Counted from the stretch's first letter, positions 35,431-44,264 are shown. The stretch: DNA of 64,000 nucleotides from Microvirga roseola (GCF_020866965.1 NZ_JAJATX010000003.1:124001-188000), one strand, 5' to 3'. Numbers and translations: made by a program. Notes: generated from the sequence alone by a model not told the origin.

Positions 35431-36323
35431 TCCTGCACCCTCCCGCGCTGCGCATCCGCGTTGGTCATGATGGTATAGAAGACCCAGCAGATCGCAATGA
35501 TGATCAGGTTGTAGACCAGCGACATGGCGGCGGCCTTGCCGAGGTCGAACTGGCCGAGCGCCAGCTTCACGAGGTCGATGGACAGGAAGGTGGTCGCATT
35601 GCCCGGTCCGCCGCCCGTGAGCACAAAGGGCTCGGTATAGATCATGAAGGAATCCATGAAGCGCAGGAGCACCGCGATCAGCAGCACGCGCCGCATCTTC
35701 GGCAGCTGGATGGTGCGGAACACCGCCCAGCGCGAGGCCCCGTCGATCCGCGCCGCCTGGAAATAGGCGTCAGGGATCGATTTCAGCCCTGCATAGCAGA
35801 GGAGCGCAACGAGGCTGGTCCAGTGCCAGACATCCATGATGATGATGGTGACCCAGGCATCCAGCGGATCGCCCGTGTAGTTGTAGTCGATCCCCAGCCT
35901 ATTGACGGCCCAGCCGAGGAGTCCGATGTCGCTGCGGGCGAAGACCTGCCAGATCGTGCCGACCACGTTCCACGGAATCAGAAGCGGGAGGGCCATGAGA
36001 ACGAGGCAGAAAGCGACGCCCCAGCCCTCGCGCGGCATGGCGAGCGCCACTGCGATGCCGAGCGGCACCTCGATCATGAGAATGATCGCCGAGAAGAGCA
36101 GGGTCCGCCACAGGGCGTCGAAAAAGCGCTCGCCGAGCTGGGTCGACGGGTCGAGCAGGTCCTGGAACCAGCCGACGCCGTTCCAGAAGAACTGGTTGTT
36201 GCCGAAGGTGTCCTGTACCGAATAGTTCACCACCGTCATGAGCGGCAGGATGGCCGAGAAGGCCACGATGCCGAAGACGGGCAGGACGAAGAGCCAAGCC
36301 TTGTTGTTGAGGGTCTTCGTCAT
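35427..36323 (-). CDS. glpP: Glycerol ABC transporter permease (GlpP-like)
   Basis: MalF/UgpA-type permease of 298 residues with about six helices. The EAA loop is PDAYFQAARIDGASRWAVFR. It overlaps both the ATPase gene upstream and the second permease downstream by 4 bases. No large periplasmic insert is present, so the length is standard for the sugar permease family. Confidence 0.9.
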   Translation of the reverse strand: MTKTLNNKAWLFVLPVFGIVAFSAILPLMTVVNYSVQDTFGNNQFFWNGVGWFQDLLDPSTQLGERFFDALWRTLLFSAIILMIEVPLGIAVALAMPREGWGVAFCLVLMALPLLIPWNVVGTIWQVFARSDIGLLGWAVNRLGIDYNYTGDPLDAWVTIIIMDVWHWTSLVALLCYAGLKSIPDAYFQAARIDGASRWAVFRTIQLPKMRRVLLIAVLLRFMDSFMIYTEPFVLTGGGPGNATTFLSIDLVKLALGQFDLGKAAAMSLVYNLIIIAICWVFYTIMTNADAQRGRVQE

Positions 36324-37420
36324 TGCGCATTCCCTCCCGGCTCTTCGCCCGGAACCAGGTGACCGTCGGCGTAAATGTGCACATAGCGCGCATCGAAGGC
36401 GAGCGAGGCCTCGTCACCCTCGATGGAGATGTCCTCCGGCACGCTTGCGGCGAGCGCCCGACCGCCCATCTCCACCCGGGCGATGCGCGCTCGCCCGATA
36501 TCGTCGATGCGCCGGATGCGGACCGGCAGCCCGCTTCCCTTCGGCTGAAGCTGCACGAATTCCGGACGAATGCCGAGCTCGATCCGCTCTCCCGCAGGCA
36601 GAGCCGGATAGGCGCCTTTCAGCGCGATGCGCTCGTTGTCGATGAAGGCCGTCGCACCCTCGACCCGGCAGGGCAGGATGTTCATGCCGGGCGAGCCGAT
36701 GAAATGGCCGACGAAGGTGTGGGCGGGGCGCTCGAACAGTTCGTCCGGAGTTCCGGTCTGGACCACGGCGCCGTCATGCATGACCACCACCTTGTCGGCG
36801 AAGGTGAGTGCCTCGGTCTGGTCGTGCGTCACGTAGATCATGGTGATGTCGAGCGCCCGGTGGATCTCCTTGAGCGTGGAGCGCAGCTGCCATTTGAGGT
36901 GCGGGTCGATCACGGTGAGCGGTTCGTCGAACAGGATCGCCGCCACGTCGGGGCGCACGAGCCCGCGCCCGAGCGAGATCTTCTGCTTCATGTCGGCGGT
37001 CAGGTTGTTCGCCTTGCGGTCGAGAACTGAGGTCAGGTCGAGCAGGCGGGCGATCTCCTCCACCCGCTGATGGGTCGCTTCCCGCGGCACACGGCGGTTC
37101 TTGAGCGGGAAGGCGAGGTTCTCGCGCACGGTCATGGTGTCGTAGACCACGGGAAATTGGAAAACCTGCGCGATGTTGCGCTGCTCCGTCGGCTGATCCG
37201 TCACGTCCCGGTCGTCGAACAGGATGCGCCCGCGCGTCGGGTGCACCAGGCCGGAGATGATGTTGAGGAGGGTGGTCTTGCCGCAACCCGAGGGACCGAG
37301 CAGCGCATAGGCGCCGCCCTGGTCCCACACATGGTTGATCTCCTTCAGGGCATAATCCTGCGGTCCCTTCGGATCGGGCCTGTAGGCGTGGGCGAGATGG
37401 TCGAGGGTGATGCGGGCCAT
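36320..37420 (-). CDS. glpT: Glycerol ABC transporter ATP-binding protein (GlpT-like) with degenerate signature motif
   Basis: ATPase of 366 residues with a C-terminal TOBE-like regulatory region (IRPEFVQLQPKGSGLPVRIR). Start at 37420 after GAGAGGAT. Walker A GPSGCGKTT, Walker B AAILFDEPLTVID and the switch histidine YVTHDQTEAL are intact, but the signature LSGGQ is replaced by a stretch reading TADMKQKISLGRGL. It should pair with GlpS, whose signature is intact but whose switch histidine is lost, giving one full and one degenerate ATP site. Confidence 0.92.
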   Translation of the reverse strand: MARITLDHLAHAYRPDPKGPQDYALKEINHVWDQGGAYALLGPSGCGKTTLLNIISGLVHPTRGRILFDDRDVTDQPTEQRNIAQVFQFPVVYDTMTVRENLAFPLKNRRVPREATHQRVEEIARLLDLTSVLDRKANNLTADMKQKISLGRGLVRPDVAAILFDEPLTVIDPHLKWQLRSTLKEIHRALDITMIYVTHDQTEALTFADKVVVMHDGAVVQTGTPDELFERPAHTFVGHFIGSPGMNILPCRVEGATAFIDNERIALKGAYPALPAGERIELGIRPEFVQLQPKGSGLPVRIRRIDDIGRARIARVEMGGRALAASVPEDISIEGDEASLAFDARYVHIYADGHLVPGEEPGGNAQ

Positions 37421-37431
37421 ATCCTCTCTCC

Positions 37432-38517
37432 TCACGCGGCTTTGGCGAGATCGGCAGCGGCGAGGCGGCCTCTTTCGTCGAACAGGAAGACGTGGCGCGG
37501 GTCGAGATAGGCCGTCACCGCGGCTCCGGGCTGAAGACGCGTCACGCCGGCAACGAGGGCGACGAAGCGGTGCTCGCCTGCGCTGAGATGCACGTAGCTC
37601 TCGGAACCGGTGATCTCGGCGAGCGAAACTTTGACAGGAATCGCGATCTCGTCCCGTCCCGTCGACTCGAAGCCCAGGTGATGAGCCCTGAAGCCCACCG
37701 TGTACTCCCCGTCCGGCGCGGCGGCGAAGGCACCAGCGGCAGGGCCCTGCCCGCCGGTGCTCAGGGCGACCGTGGAGCCGGTCTTGCTGGCCCTGAGCGT
37801 GTTGAGCGGCGGGTCGGAGAAGACCTGGGCCGTGACGAGATCCTGCGGGTGACGGTAGACGAGCGGCGTCCGGCCGAACTGGGTCGCCCGGCCTTCGAAG
37901 AGCGTCACTGTGTTGCCGCCGAGAAGAAGGGCTTCGGAAGGCTCCGTCGTGGCATAGACGAAGATGGCCCCCGAAGCGGCGAAGACCCGCGGCAGCTCCT
38001 CGCGCAGTTCCTCGCGCAGCTTGTAATCGAGATTGGCGAGAGGCTCGTCGAGAAGCACGAGGTCCGCGCGCTTCACCAGCGCCCGGGCGATGGCCGTGCG
38101 CTGCTGCTGTCCGCCCGACAGGTTGAGGGGCTTGCGGTCGAGATAAGGCTCGAGCTTGAGGAGCCGCGCCGCATCCTGGACCCGGGCATCGACTTCCGCC
38201 GATGGAAGCCGCGCGACCCGCAGGGGCGAGGCGATGTTCTCATAGACGGTGAGCGACGGATAGTTGATGAATTGCTGGTAGACCATCGCCACGCTGCGGC
38301 GCTGCACGGGCCATCCCGTCACGTCCTGCCCATCGACCAGAATGCGTCCGCTGCTCGGGGCGTCGAGGCCCGCCATCAGGCGCATCAGCGACGTCTTGCC
38401 GGCGAGCGTCGCGCCGAGCAGCACGTTGAGCGAACCTCGCTCCAGGGTCAGCGATATGTCGCGAATATGGGTCTCCGCGCCGACCTTCCTGCAGACATTG
38501 TCGAGAACGAGCGTCAC
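37432..38517 (-). CDS. glpS: Glycerol ABC transporter ATP-binding protein (GlpS-like) lacking the switch histidine
   Basis: First gene of the operon, ATPase of 361 residues. Walker A is LLGATLAGKTS (less common but functional GxxxxGKT/S form), the signature is LSGGQQQRTAIARAL and Walker B is LVLLDEPLANLD. The switch-loop region reads FVYATTEPSEALLL, without the histidine found in active sites (usual VTHDxxEA). A TOBE-like C-terminal domain binds the regulatory side. An 11-bp gap separates its stop from the glpT start. The promoter should lie in the 374-bp region upstream. Confidence 0.92.
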   Translation of the reverse strand: MTLVLDNVCRKVGAETHIRDISLTLERGSLNVLLGATLAGKTSLMRLMAGLDAPSSGRILVDGQDVTGWPVQRRSVAMVYQQFINYPSLTVYENIASPLRVARLPSAEVDARVQDAARLLKLEPYLDRKPLNLSGGQQQRTAIARALVKRADLVLLDEPLANLDYKLREELREELPRVFAASGAIFVYATTEPSEALLLGGNTVTLFEGRATQFGRTPLVYRHPQDLVTAQVFSDPPLNTLRASKTGSTVALSTGGQGPAAGAFAAAPDGEYTVGFRAHHLGFESTGRDEIAIPVKVSLAEITGSESYVHLSAGEHRFVALVAGVTRLQPGAAVTAYLDPRHVFLFDERGRLAAADLAKAA

Positions 38518-38891
38518 GAAAGCGCGCCCCTCGACCGGTCAGAGGCTAGTTGCATCGCGATCGCCAGCACCGGGACTGCGGCAGCCTTCCCGATGGAGCG
38601 GACATGCCAACGGGCACGAGCCTCGGCTCCCAAGCGTCTTCTCCCTCAAAGCCCTCTTTTGATTTGGCTTTTATTGTTATGTTGGCACGAGCCTAAGTGG
38701 CGGCGGGAAAGAGCGCAAGAGCTTGTCGCTAGGCGCGCACAGCCTCCCGGCGTTACAGCCGGAGAATTTTGTCACAAAAGACAGACTTTCGAATGGGTTA
38801 GGTAAAATTGCGAGGTAGCGCGCCCCCGCTCTCTCCCGCTCCTATGGGGATCATCAGCGAACAAGGATTCAATGTTCGGCGCGGAGGGAAC
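38518..38891. promoter_or_regulatory. Divergent regulatory region between glpS and a small gene
   Basis: No convincing gene. It contains an AT-rich tract (GGCTTTTATTGTTATGTTGG, about 38665-38684), an 11-mer direct repeat GGCACGAGCCT at 38613-38623 and 38684-38694, and a palindrome TTTTGT-C-ACAAAA at 38767-38779. These are candidates for glycerol-operon control, but no regulator can be named. Confidence 0.45.
38767..38779. promoter_or_regulatory. 13-bp palindrome, possible operator
   Basis: TTTTGTCACAAAA is perfectly symmetric around the central C and stands out in GC-rich surroundings. It lies about 250 bp upstream of glpS and 113 bp upstream of the small gene at 38892. Confidence 0.35.
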
Positions 38892-39188
38892 ATGACCGGC
38901 AACAACATCGACGCGAACGCCGTCGGCAGGGCCTTGAGAGGCACGAACTCATTGGCGCTGGAATCGATCATGCGAGAGGTTCTCCATACTCTCGGCGACA
39001 TCGACTTCCAGCACCGGGCGGCACTGCAGAACCTGGAGATGAGCGGCATGGATGACCGCACCAGAACAGAGGTCAGGGAGAAGCTTCTCAGCCGGCATCG
39101 CGAAAGGTGCAAGCCCTATGCCGGGCTGCTCTTAACGCCTGCGCAGACGACAGTACCGCCAGGCCCGATCCGGCAGCGGCCAGCTTGA
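38892..39188 (+). CDS. Small hypothetical protein
   Basis: A 98-residue soluble, charged protein not recognised. ATG at 38892 follows GCGGAGGGAAC; the frame is open further upstream, but without a ribosome site. The centre is helical (LALESIMREVLHTLGDIDFQ, MDDRTRTEVREKLLSRHRER). No signal peptide. It stands alone between the glycerol operon and a run of secreted proteins. Confidence 0.6.
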   Translation: MTGNNIDANAVGRALRGTNSLALESIMREVLHTLGDIDFQHRAALQNLEMSGMDDRTRTEVREKLLSRHRERCKPYAGLLLTPAQTTVPPGPIRQRPA

Positions 39189-39393
39189 CCGATAACCGAA
39201 GCCGCATGTGCGCGACTTTCTGTCCGGCACGCCGGCCAAGCCGGAACTTATGAAACGCGCGGGGCTTGCCTCTCCACGATGAGAACCGAAGAGCAACAGC
39301 GGCGGCCGGACTTCTGATGAAGGACCCCGCATGTGCGGCGCAGCACAGCCGCCCCGCCCCCATTATGCTGATGTCTCGGCATCAGGAGAATCA

Positions 39394-39711
39394 ATGATGC
39401 GCTCCCTGTTAACCGGCCTGCTGATAGGCGCTTTCAGCGCCTCGCTTGCAAGCTCCGGCGTTCGCGCCGAGTCGGCCGAGACCACCCGGGTCGCCACGAT
39501 GCCGTTTGCCGATTGCCTCTCGATCATCGCCGAGGTGTCGCAGGAGATCGACGAGGAGCCTGTGAACCTCGCCAGCACCGACGACCTGATCTCCGTTCGA
39601 ATCAACGCATCGGACGGGTTCGTCACCGTGTCCTGCAGCCGGCCCGACAGCAGGATGACCCTCACCAGGAGTCCCGTGCCCCAAGCGGCCGGCATCACGG
39701 CTTCGCGTTGA
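39394..39711 (+). CDS. Small secreted hypothetical protein
   Basis: A 105-residue exported protein. The start MMRSLLTGLLIGAFSASLAS after CAGGAGAATCA gives a signal peptide with cleavage near VRA-ES. The mature part has two cysteines (FADCLSIIAE and VTVSCSRPDS), which could form one disulphide in the periplasm. I do not recognise the family. Confidence 0.65.
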   Translation: MMRSLLTGLLIGAFSASLASSGVRAESAETTRVATMPFADCLSIIAEVSQEIDEEPVNLASTDDLISVRINASDGFVTVSCSRPDSRMTLTRSPVPQAAGITASR

Positions 39712-39944
39712 CGAAAGACCTGGGCGGGCGCTCCGCTCTGCATTCCTGATGGCGATTGCCGCACCATCCGTGCGATCGAGCTCCGGCCCTGCAGCAAAGG
39801 CAGCAGCCCTGCAGGTCAGGCCGGTGCCAAATGTCGCCTGATTTATCGGCTCTGCTGTGAGTCGTTGCTGTCCGCATCATTCGGCGCGCTTCCGAAGTCT
39901 CGCCGCAGATGCCGTCAGCTCCTGTGACACAGCGGAGAAGCGCC

Positions 39945-41714
39945 ATGGCCCGGCAGAAGATGAAGTCTCATCATGCAACGTGTCTGTGGTGGCGCGTCGC
40001 CCCGGCGGCGGTTGCAACGCTGATCATGGGCTCCCTGCCTCTCGCTGCGAATGAGCGCGGCGCCAGGATGGATGCCTCCTCGCATACTGTGAATTCCCCT
40101 GACGGGCACAGCACGACGGGTTCTGCCCCAGCCGGCGAACCGGCGCGGGACTGGTCCCTCATGCTTGGCGGCCTCTCCACCTCGGAGGAAGGCCGGGCGC
40201 TGATCGCCCATCTGGCGGCGCTGGTGCAGAAGGGCGATGCGGCACAGGCGAAACAGGTCCTCTCATCCGCCATCGAGGCAGGATCGCTCGCCGTCATGAT
40301 GATCGACCACATCGGGGATCCGGCCCTGCAGATGAGTCTGCAGGAACTGGCATCCGGCGAGCAGGGCCCTCCTATCCTGTCCGACGAAACACGCGACAGA
40401 ACATCGGAAGCCGCCACGGCCAGAATCGCCGAGCTTGAAAGCGCCCTCGCGCGGGAGAAGGACCGGGCCGATGCGGCGCTGAAGGCGCTGGACGGTGCCC
40501 GGGAACAGCTGACTGTTCTGACCACAGCTCAGCCTGTCACTGCCGAGCTCGAAGAGGCATTGGCGGATGAAAAGCGGAGAGCAGATCAGACCATCGAGGA
40601 GCTGAACCGCGCCAGGGAGCGGCTTGCGGTTCTGGCGGATGCCGAGGCCAGGGCGGCTGCGCGTGAAGGCGAGCTTGCGCAGGAGCGCACGAATGCCTCG
40701 GCGGCGCGTCAGGAACTCGAGATCCTGCGCGCTCAGGTCGCGAGCCTGAAGGCAGCGGAGGCCGGAGGGAGTGCACTGGAAGCGGCGCTGAAGCAGGAGA
40801 GGGAGAGGGCTGCCATAACCGCTCGCGAACTTGAGGCGGCGCAGGAGCAGTTGGAAGCGGCCGAAGCCATCAGAGCGAGAAACGCTGAACTTGAAAAAAC
40901 GGTCACGCTTGAGAAAGGCCGGGCCGATGCAACGACGCTCGAACTCGCGACATCGCGGGAAAGGCTTGCTGCCCTTCAGGCTCGCGTTGCGAACGCACAA
41001 GAGCTCTCGGAGACTCTTGCGCAGGAAAAAAAGCGCTCCGTTTCCGTAGCGCACGAACTGTCCGTGGCGAAGGAGCAGATCGCAGCATTCAGAGCGAACG
41101 CGACGAAGGCGCAGGAAGCGGCTGAAACGGAAAAGGAGCGCAGCTCGTCTCTGTCTCTTCAGCTGGACGATGCACGAGGGCAGCTTGCGGCCCTGCGATC
41201 CGCCGAAGCGCAGGCAGCGCAGGTTGGGATTGCATTGCGCCATGAGCGGGAGCTGCTCGCCGCTGCTCATCGCGAGCTCCATGGCCTCAGGCAGAAGCTC
41301 GCCGCCTTGCAGGCCCGGAATGAGCACGTGCCCGCAGCCGTGATGTTCCGGCTTCCCCTCACTCTGGAAGCGCCTGCGCCTGCTCCGCCGGAGAATGCGC
41401 CGCGGCGCACCGAGAAGGACGAGCGCGGCGATGACTCACGCAAGGCCAAGCAGGCCGCACTGCCGAAGGACGCACCGGAAAGAGCAGCGAAGCCTTCTTC
41501 GCAAGGCCGCGCATCCGTCAAGGAAAATTCTCGCTCGACCAAGCCGGCAGCAGAAGAGCGCAGCCAGCGCTCCGCCAACAAGAAGTCCCCGACGCGGGCG
41601 GCGAAGCAATCACCGCGTTCCACTGCGAGAGCGGCCGATGCAGGACGGGAGATCCGCGTTCTCGAACTGCCGCCCGAATTGCTGCCCGACGGGAGATTGT
41701 GGCGGCAGAACTAG
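39945..41714 (+). CDS. Exported coiled-coil protein with eight repeated heptad blocks
   Basis: A 589-residue protein. ATG at 39945 after AGCGGAGAAG; a hydrophobic N-terminal segment (VAPAAVATLIMGSLPLAANE) looks like a signal peptide or anchor. About residues 160-470 consist of eight units of 35-40 residues, each following the pattern A-L-E-x-A-L-x-x-E-(K/R)-x-R-A followed by E-L-x-x-A-(R/Q)-E-x-L-A, a long coiled coil. The last 120 residues are lysine/serine/alanine-rich and disordered, ending VLELPPELLPDGRLWRQN. Function unknown; a periplasmic spacer or cell-wall-associated rod is a reasonable guess. Confidence 0.75.
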   Translation: MARQKMKSHHATCLWWRVAPAAVATLIMGSLPLAANERGARMDASSHTVNSPDGHSTTGSAPAGEPARDWSLMLGGLSTSEEGRALIAHLAALVQKGDAAQAKQVLSSAIEAGSLAVMMIDHIGDPALQMSLQELASGEQGPPILSDETRDRTSEAATARIAELESALAREKDRADAALKALDGAREQLTVLTTAQPVTAELEEALADEKRRADQTIEELNRARERLAVLADAEARAAAREGELAQERTNASAARQELEILRAQVASLKAAEAGGSALEAALKQERERAAITARELEAAQEQLEAAEAIRARNAELEKTVTLEKGRADATTLELATSRERLAALQARVANAQELSETLAQEKKRSVSVAHELSVAKEQIAAFRANATKAQEAAETEKERSSSLSLQLDDARGQLAALRSAEAQAAQVGIALRHERELLAAAHRELHGLRQKLAALQARNEHVPAAVMFRLPLTLEAPAPAPPENAPRRTEKDERGDDSRKAKQAALPKDAPERAAKPSSQGRASVKENSRSTKPAAEERSQRSANKKSPTRAAKQSPRSTARAADAGREIRVLELPPELLPDGRLWRQN

Positions 41715-42091
41715 ACCCGCCTCCATCGGCGGACAATTCGGGTCCTGCCGCGGATACGGATCGATACCGCGACTGATTTCGCACGGCCGCTCGGGATCGG
41801 GGTGCAAAGCAGGATGGCCTACCTCTGAAGGGTAGCGGCCCGGCTTTTCCTTGACGCTGCCCTCCCCCCGGCCGATCCTCGGCAGGAATAGCAGGAACTC
41901 GTTCGCTTCAATTTTACCAGGCGTCAGGAAGCTCCGAACCACGACCGGCTCAAGACCTCACGAACCGGAATCCGCCAGCCTGCGACCAATGACGTTCTCT
42001 TCGTTTTGCGTTCCCCGGACGAGTCCAAACCCGAACCAAGAGACCGAGCGGATGCAGCTGCTGCACCGGTCTCGCACCCTCTGGAGGAGCC
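41715..42091. other. Intergenic region
   Basis: About 380 bp between the coiled-coil and Gly-rich genes. Neither strand shows a plausible gene; GC-rich frames here run through both flanks. It probably holds the promoter of the Gly-rich gene. No clear terminator was seen after the coiled-coil gene. Confidence 0.4.
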
Positions 42092-43312
42092 ATGCTTCGG
42101 ACATCGTTCGTTTCCCTCGTCGTCCTCGCTCTCGTTTCCGCCCAACCGGTCCTCGCCAGAGGAGGTGATGGCGGAGGAAAAGGCGGCAAAGGGGATGGGG
42201 GCAGCGAGAGCGGGAACGGTGGCGGCGGACGCGGCGGCGGTGGAAGGGGCGATGGCGGCGAGGCCGAAGGCCGTAGCGACAGCGATGGGAGCCGCGGTGG
42301 CGGCCGTGGCGGCAATGAAGGCAATGGCGGACGGGGTGGCGGGGGCGGCCGCGGCGGCAAGAATGGCGGTGGCGGCTCGCTGGGCGGAAGCCTGGGCGGG
42401 AGCAGCCAAGGCGACGGCACAGGCGGAGTCGGCCGCGGCGGAGGTGGCTCGGCGGGCGGCGGTTCGGGCAGTGTGCAGGGAGGCGACACCCCGAGCGAAA
42501 ACCCGAATGCCGGCACGGCCAGTCCCAGCCCATCCGGCGCGACTGCCGACACTCCCGCGGTCGGCCTTTCCAATTCCGGAACTGGCACCTCCAGTGCGGG
42601 CGGAATCGGTGCGGGTGGAAATGGCGCCGCAGGATCCTTAGGAGGCGGAATCAGCACGAGCGCTGGCGCTGTAAACAGCGGCGGCCAGGGTCCGAGCCCT
42701 TCGAGCCCTCCCGGAGGCGGTTCAGTGGCGAGCGATCCAGGCGGCGGCTCTCCCAGCAGGAGCGGTGGCTCACGGCGCAGCGGCGGCAGGCAATCCGCGG
42801 AATCCCCGGCTCGGGATTCGTCTCCTTCCAGAAGCTCGTCGAAAGCGGAGGCATCGAGGGCGACGAATTCCCGCCCCGCCGCGGCTCCGGTCGTCACGCA
42901 TTCCGCCCTGCCGCCGGCGCAGGTTATCGTTCGCAGAGGAAGCGGCGGCGAGCTGAACCTGCCGGCTGCTCTCCGTCCGGCTCTTCAGGCCTCGAATTCC
43001 GGAGATGGCGGCCTACCGATGCAACAGCCGATCTCGACCGGCTCCATTGCGCCGCTCGTTCCCCGCAGCGGCACGCCGACATACATCGTCCGGAACTGCC
43101 GCGACTCCATCGTCGCGGCTGCGGCCCCGCTGGGTGCGGTTCGCGTGGATGCGGCCAGCGCCGGCCAGACACAACAGGCGCAGGATGGCAGGCTTGTCGC
43201 ACCGATCGAGGTGAGGATCGTCTATGCCAGCACCCGCGCCCGCCAGGTCCGCCACTCTTATATCACCTGCCAGATCAGCGCCGACGGCACGGTTACGGCC
43301 CTGGACTCATAG
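42092..43312 (+). CDS. Secreted glycine-rich protein with conserved-looking C-terminal domain
   Basis: A 406-residue exported protein. GGAGG lies before the ATG; signal peptide MLRTSFVSLVVLALVSAQPV, cleaved near VLA. About residues 23-270 are low-complexity Gly/Ser/Arg/Asn with GGGRGGGGRGDGG-like runs, while the last 65 residues look folded (TYIVRNCRDSIVAAAAPLGA, EVRIVYASTRARQVRHSYIT) with two cysteines. The C-terminal part also occurs in other small exported rhizobial proteins as far as I recall. A Pro-rich frame on the other strand is only the mirror of the Gly codons. Confidence 0.75.
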   Translation: MLRTSFVSLVVLALVSAQPVLARGGDGGGKGGKGDGGSESGNGGGGRGGGGRGDGGEAEGRSDSDGSRGGGRGGNEGNGGRGGGGGRGGKNGGGGSLGGSLGGSSQGDGTGGVGRGGGGSAGGGSGSVQGGDTPSENPNAGTASPSPSGATADTPAVGLSNSGTGTSSAGGIGAGGNGAAGSLGGGISTSAGAVNSGGQGPSPSSPPGGGSVASDPGGGSPSRSGGSRRSGGRQSAESPARDSSPSRSSSKAEASRATNSRPAAAPVVTHSALPPAQVIVRRGSGGELNLPAALRPALQASNSGDGGLPMQQPISTGSIAPLVPRSGTPTYIVRNCRDSIVAAAAPLGAVRVDAASAGQTQQAQDGRLVAPIEVRIVYASTRARQVRHSYITCQISADGTVTALDS

Positions 43313-43327
43313 CGGCGCATGAAAGCA

Positions 43328-43360
43328 AAGCCCCGCTGCCTTCGGGAAGCAGCGGGGCTT
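43328..43360. terminator. Terminator hairpin between convergent genes
   Basis: AAGCCCCGCTGC (43328-43339) pairs with GCAGCGGGGCTT (43349-43360), 12 bp, with a CTTCGGGAA loop. It lies between the stops of the Gly-rich gene (plus) and the SH3 gene (minus) and can act in both directions. Confidence 0.8.
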
Positions 43361-43367
43361 GCGCATC

Positions 43368-44000
43368 TTAGTCTCTCCGCTCGCGCCTCAGCTCCTGCCG
43401 GGCTTCGAGGAGTTCGCGGCGCTCCCGCTGGAGCTGGCGCCGCTCATCGCGGACATTGCCTCCGACACGGCGTTCGCGCTGCAGGTCCCGCCGGGCATCG
43501 AAGACATCCCGCTGCTCCTCGCGCACCGCGCGCCGGGCATCGCGCAATTCGCGGTGCTCCCGGAATGCATCCCGCCGGTCGAAATAGGGCTCGCGGGCCC
43601 AGCGACGCTCGAGGTAGCGGTCGCGGTACCAGGGACGATCGACGTAGTAGCGGCGGTGATAGATGCCGGGATCGAAACCGATCACCGGAACGCCAATGGA
43701 GAAAGCAACGCTCGGAATCGGCTGGCGAGCATAACGCTCGCCTGCATAGGCCAGATAGTTGCCCGAGACCCAGCCGCGCTCGCCGGCCCAGGTGACATCG
43801 CACCAGTTATAGCCGGTCAGACAGCCATGAACCGTCACGCGCCCGCCCTCCGGAATCGTATCAAAGCGTTGATAAGATGCGGCAGGTCCCGTGCGGATGT
43901 TGAGATCCGTCGTCGTGAAGGCAAGTGGTGCCGCAAGGGCAGATCCCGGCAGTACAAGGCCAGCAGCAACGGCAGCGATAGCTACGATTTTCTTCAGCAT
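43368..44000 (-). CDS. Exported SH3b-domain protein with Arg/Glu-rich helical tail
   Basis: A 210-residue protein. Start at 44000 (MLKKIVAIAAVAAGLVL) with GGAAACTGG upstream; signal peptide to SALA. A bacterial SH3 domain covers about residues 24-90 (TTTDLNIRTGPAASYQRFDT, WCDVTWAGERGWVSGNYL), typical of cell-wall-binding modules. After a Tyr/Arg-rich linker, the last 70 residues are a highly charged R/E helix. Probable periplasmic peptidoglycan-associated role. The upstream palindrome and a GGAAC-N16-TGTT match hint at stress-controlled expression. Confidence 0.85.
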   Translation of the reverse strand: MLKKIVAIAAVAAGLVLPGSALAAPLAFTTTDLNIRTGPAASYQRFDTIPEGGRVTVHGCLTGYNWCDVTWAGERGWVSGNYLAYAGERYARQPIPSVAFSIGVPVIGFDPGIYHRRYYVDRPWYRDRYLERRWAREPYFDRRDAFREHRELRDARRAVREEQRDVFDARRDLQRERRVGGNVRDERRQLQRERRELLEARQELRRERRD

Positions 44001-44037
44001 CGTCCAGTTTCCTTCCATTCGCGTGGCGCTTGACTCA

Positions 44038-44064
44038 GGAACACATGCTCATGAGCAGGGTTCC
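44038..44064 (-). promoter_or_regulatory. Palindromic promoter element of the SH3 gene; possible EcfG-type promoter
   Basis: GGAAC at 44038-44042 and GTTCC at 44060-44064 enclose the perfect palindrome TGCTCATGAGCA (44046-44057). Read toward the SH3 gene this is GGAAC-N16-TGTT, one base off the EcfG general-stress consensus GGAAC-N16/17-CGTT, 40 bp before the start codon. Confidence 0.35.
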
Positions 44065-44264
44065 ATTCTGCCCGCAGAATGCATCTGCGAATGTTAACTT
44101 GCTCTGAATGGAGGAGATGCTGGCCGTTCAGCGAGAGGCCGCCCCGATGTGGCCGGGGTGGCTCGGCGGCAGAGCCGTCCATATATGGAGGCGGTGAAGC
44201 GGCGTCAGTCGCCGAGCCTGGCCACGGGCGCAGCTGCCGCAGCATCCATGGCCAAGCTTGACAA

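Noticed and set aside
41950-42897. Pro-rich frame opposite the Gly-rich gene
   Set aside because: Gly codons read as Pro on the other strand. The plus strand has a signal peptide, a ribosome site and a folded C-terminal domain.
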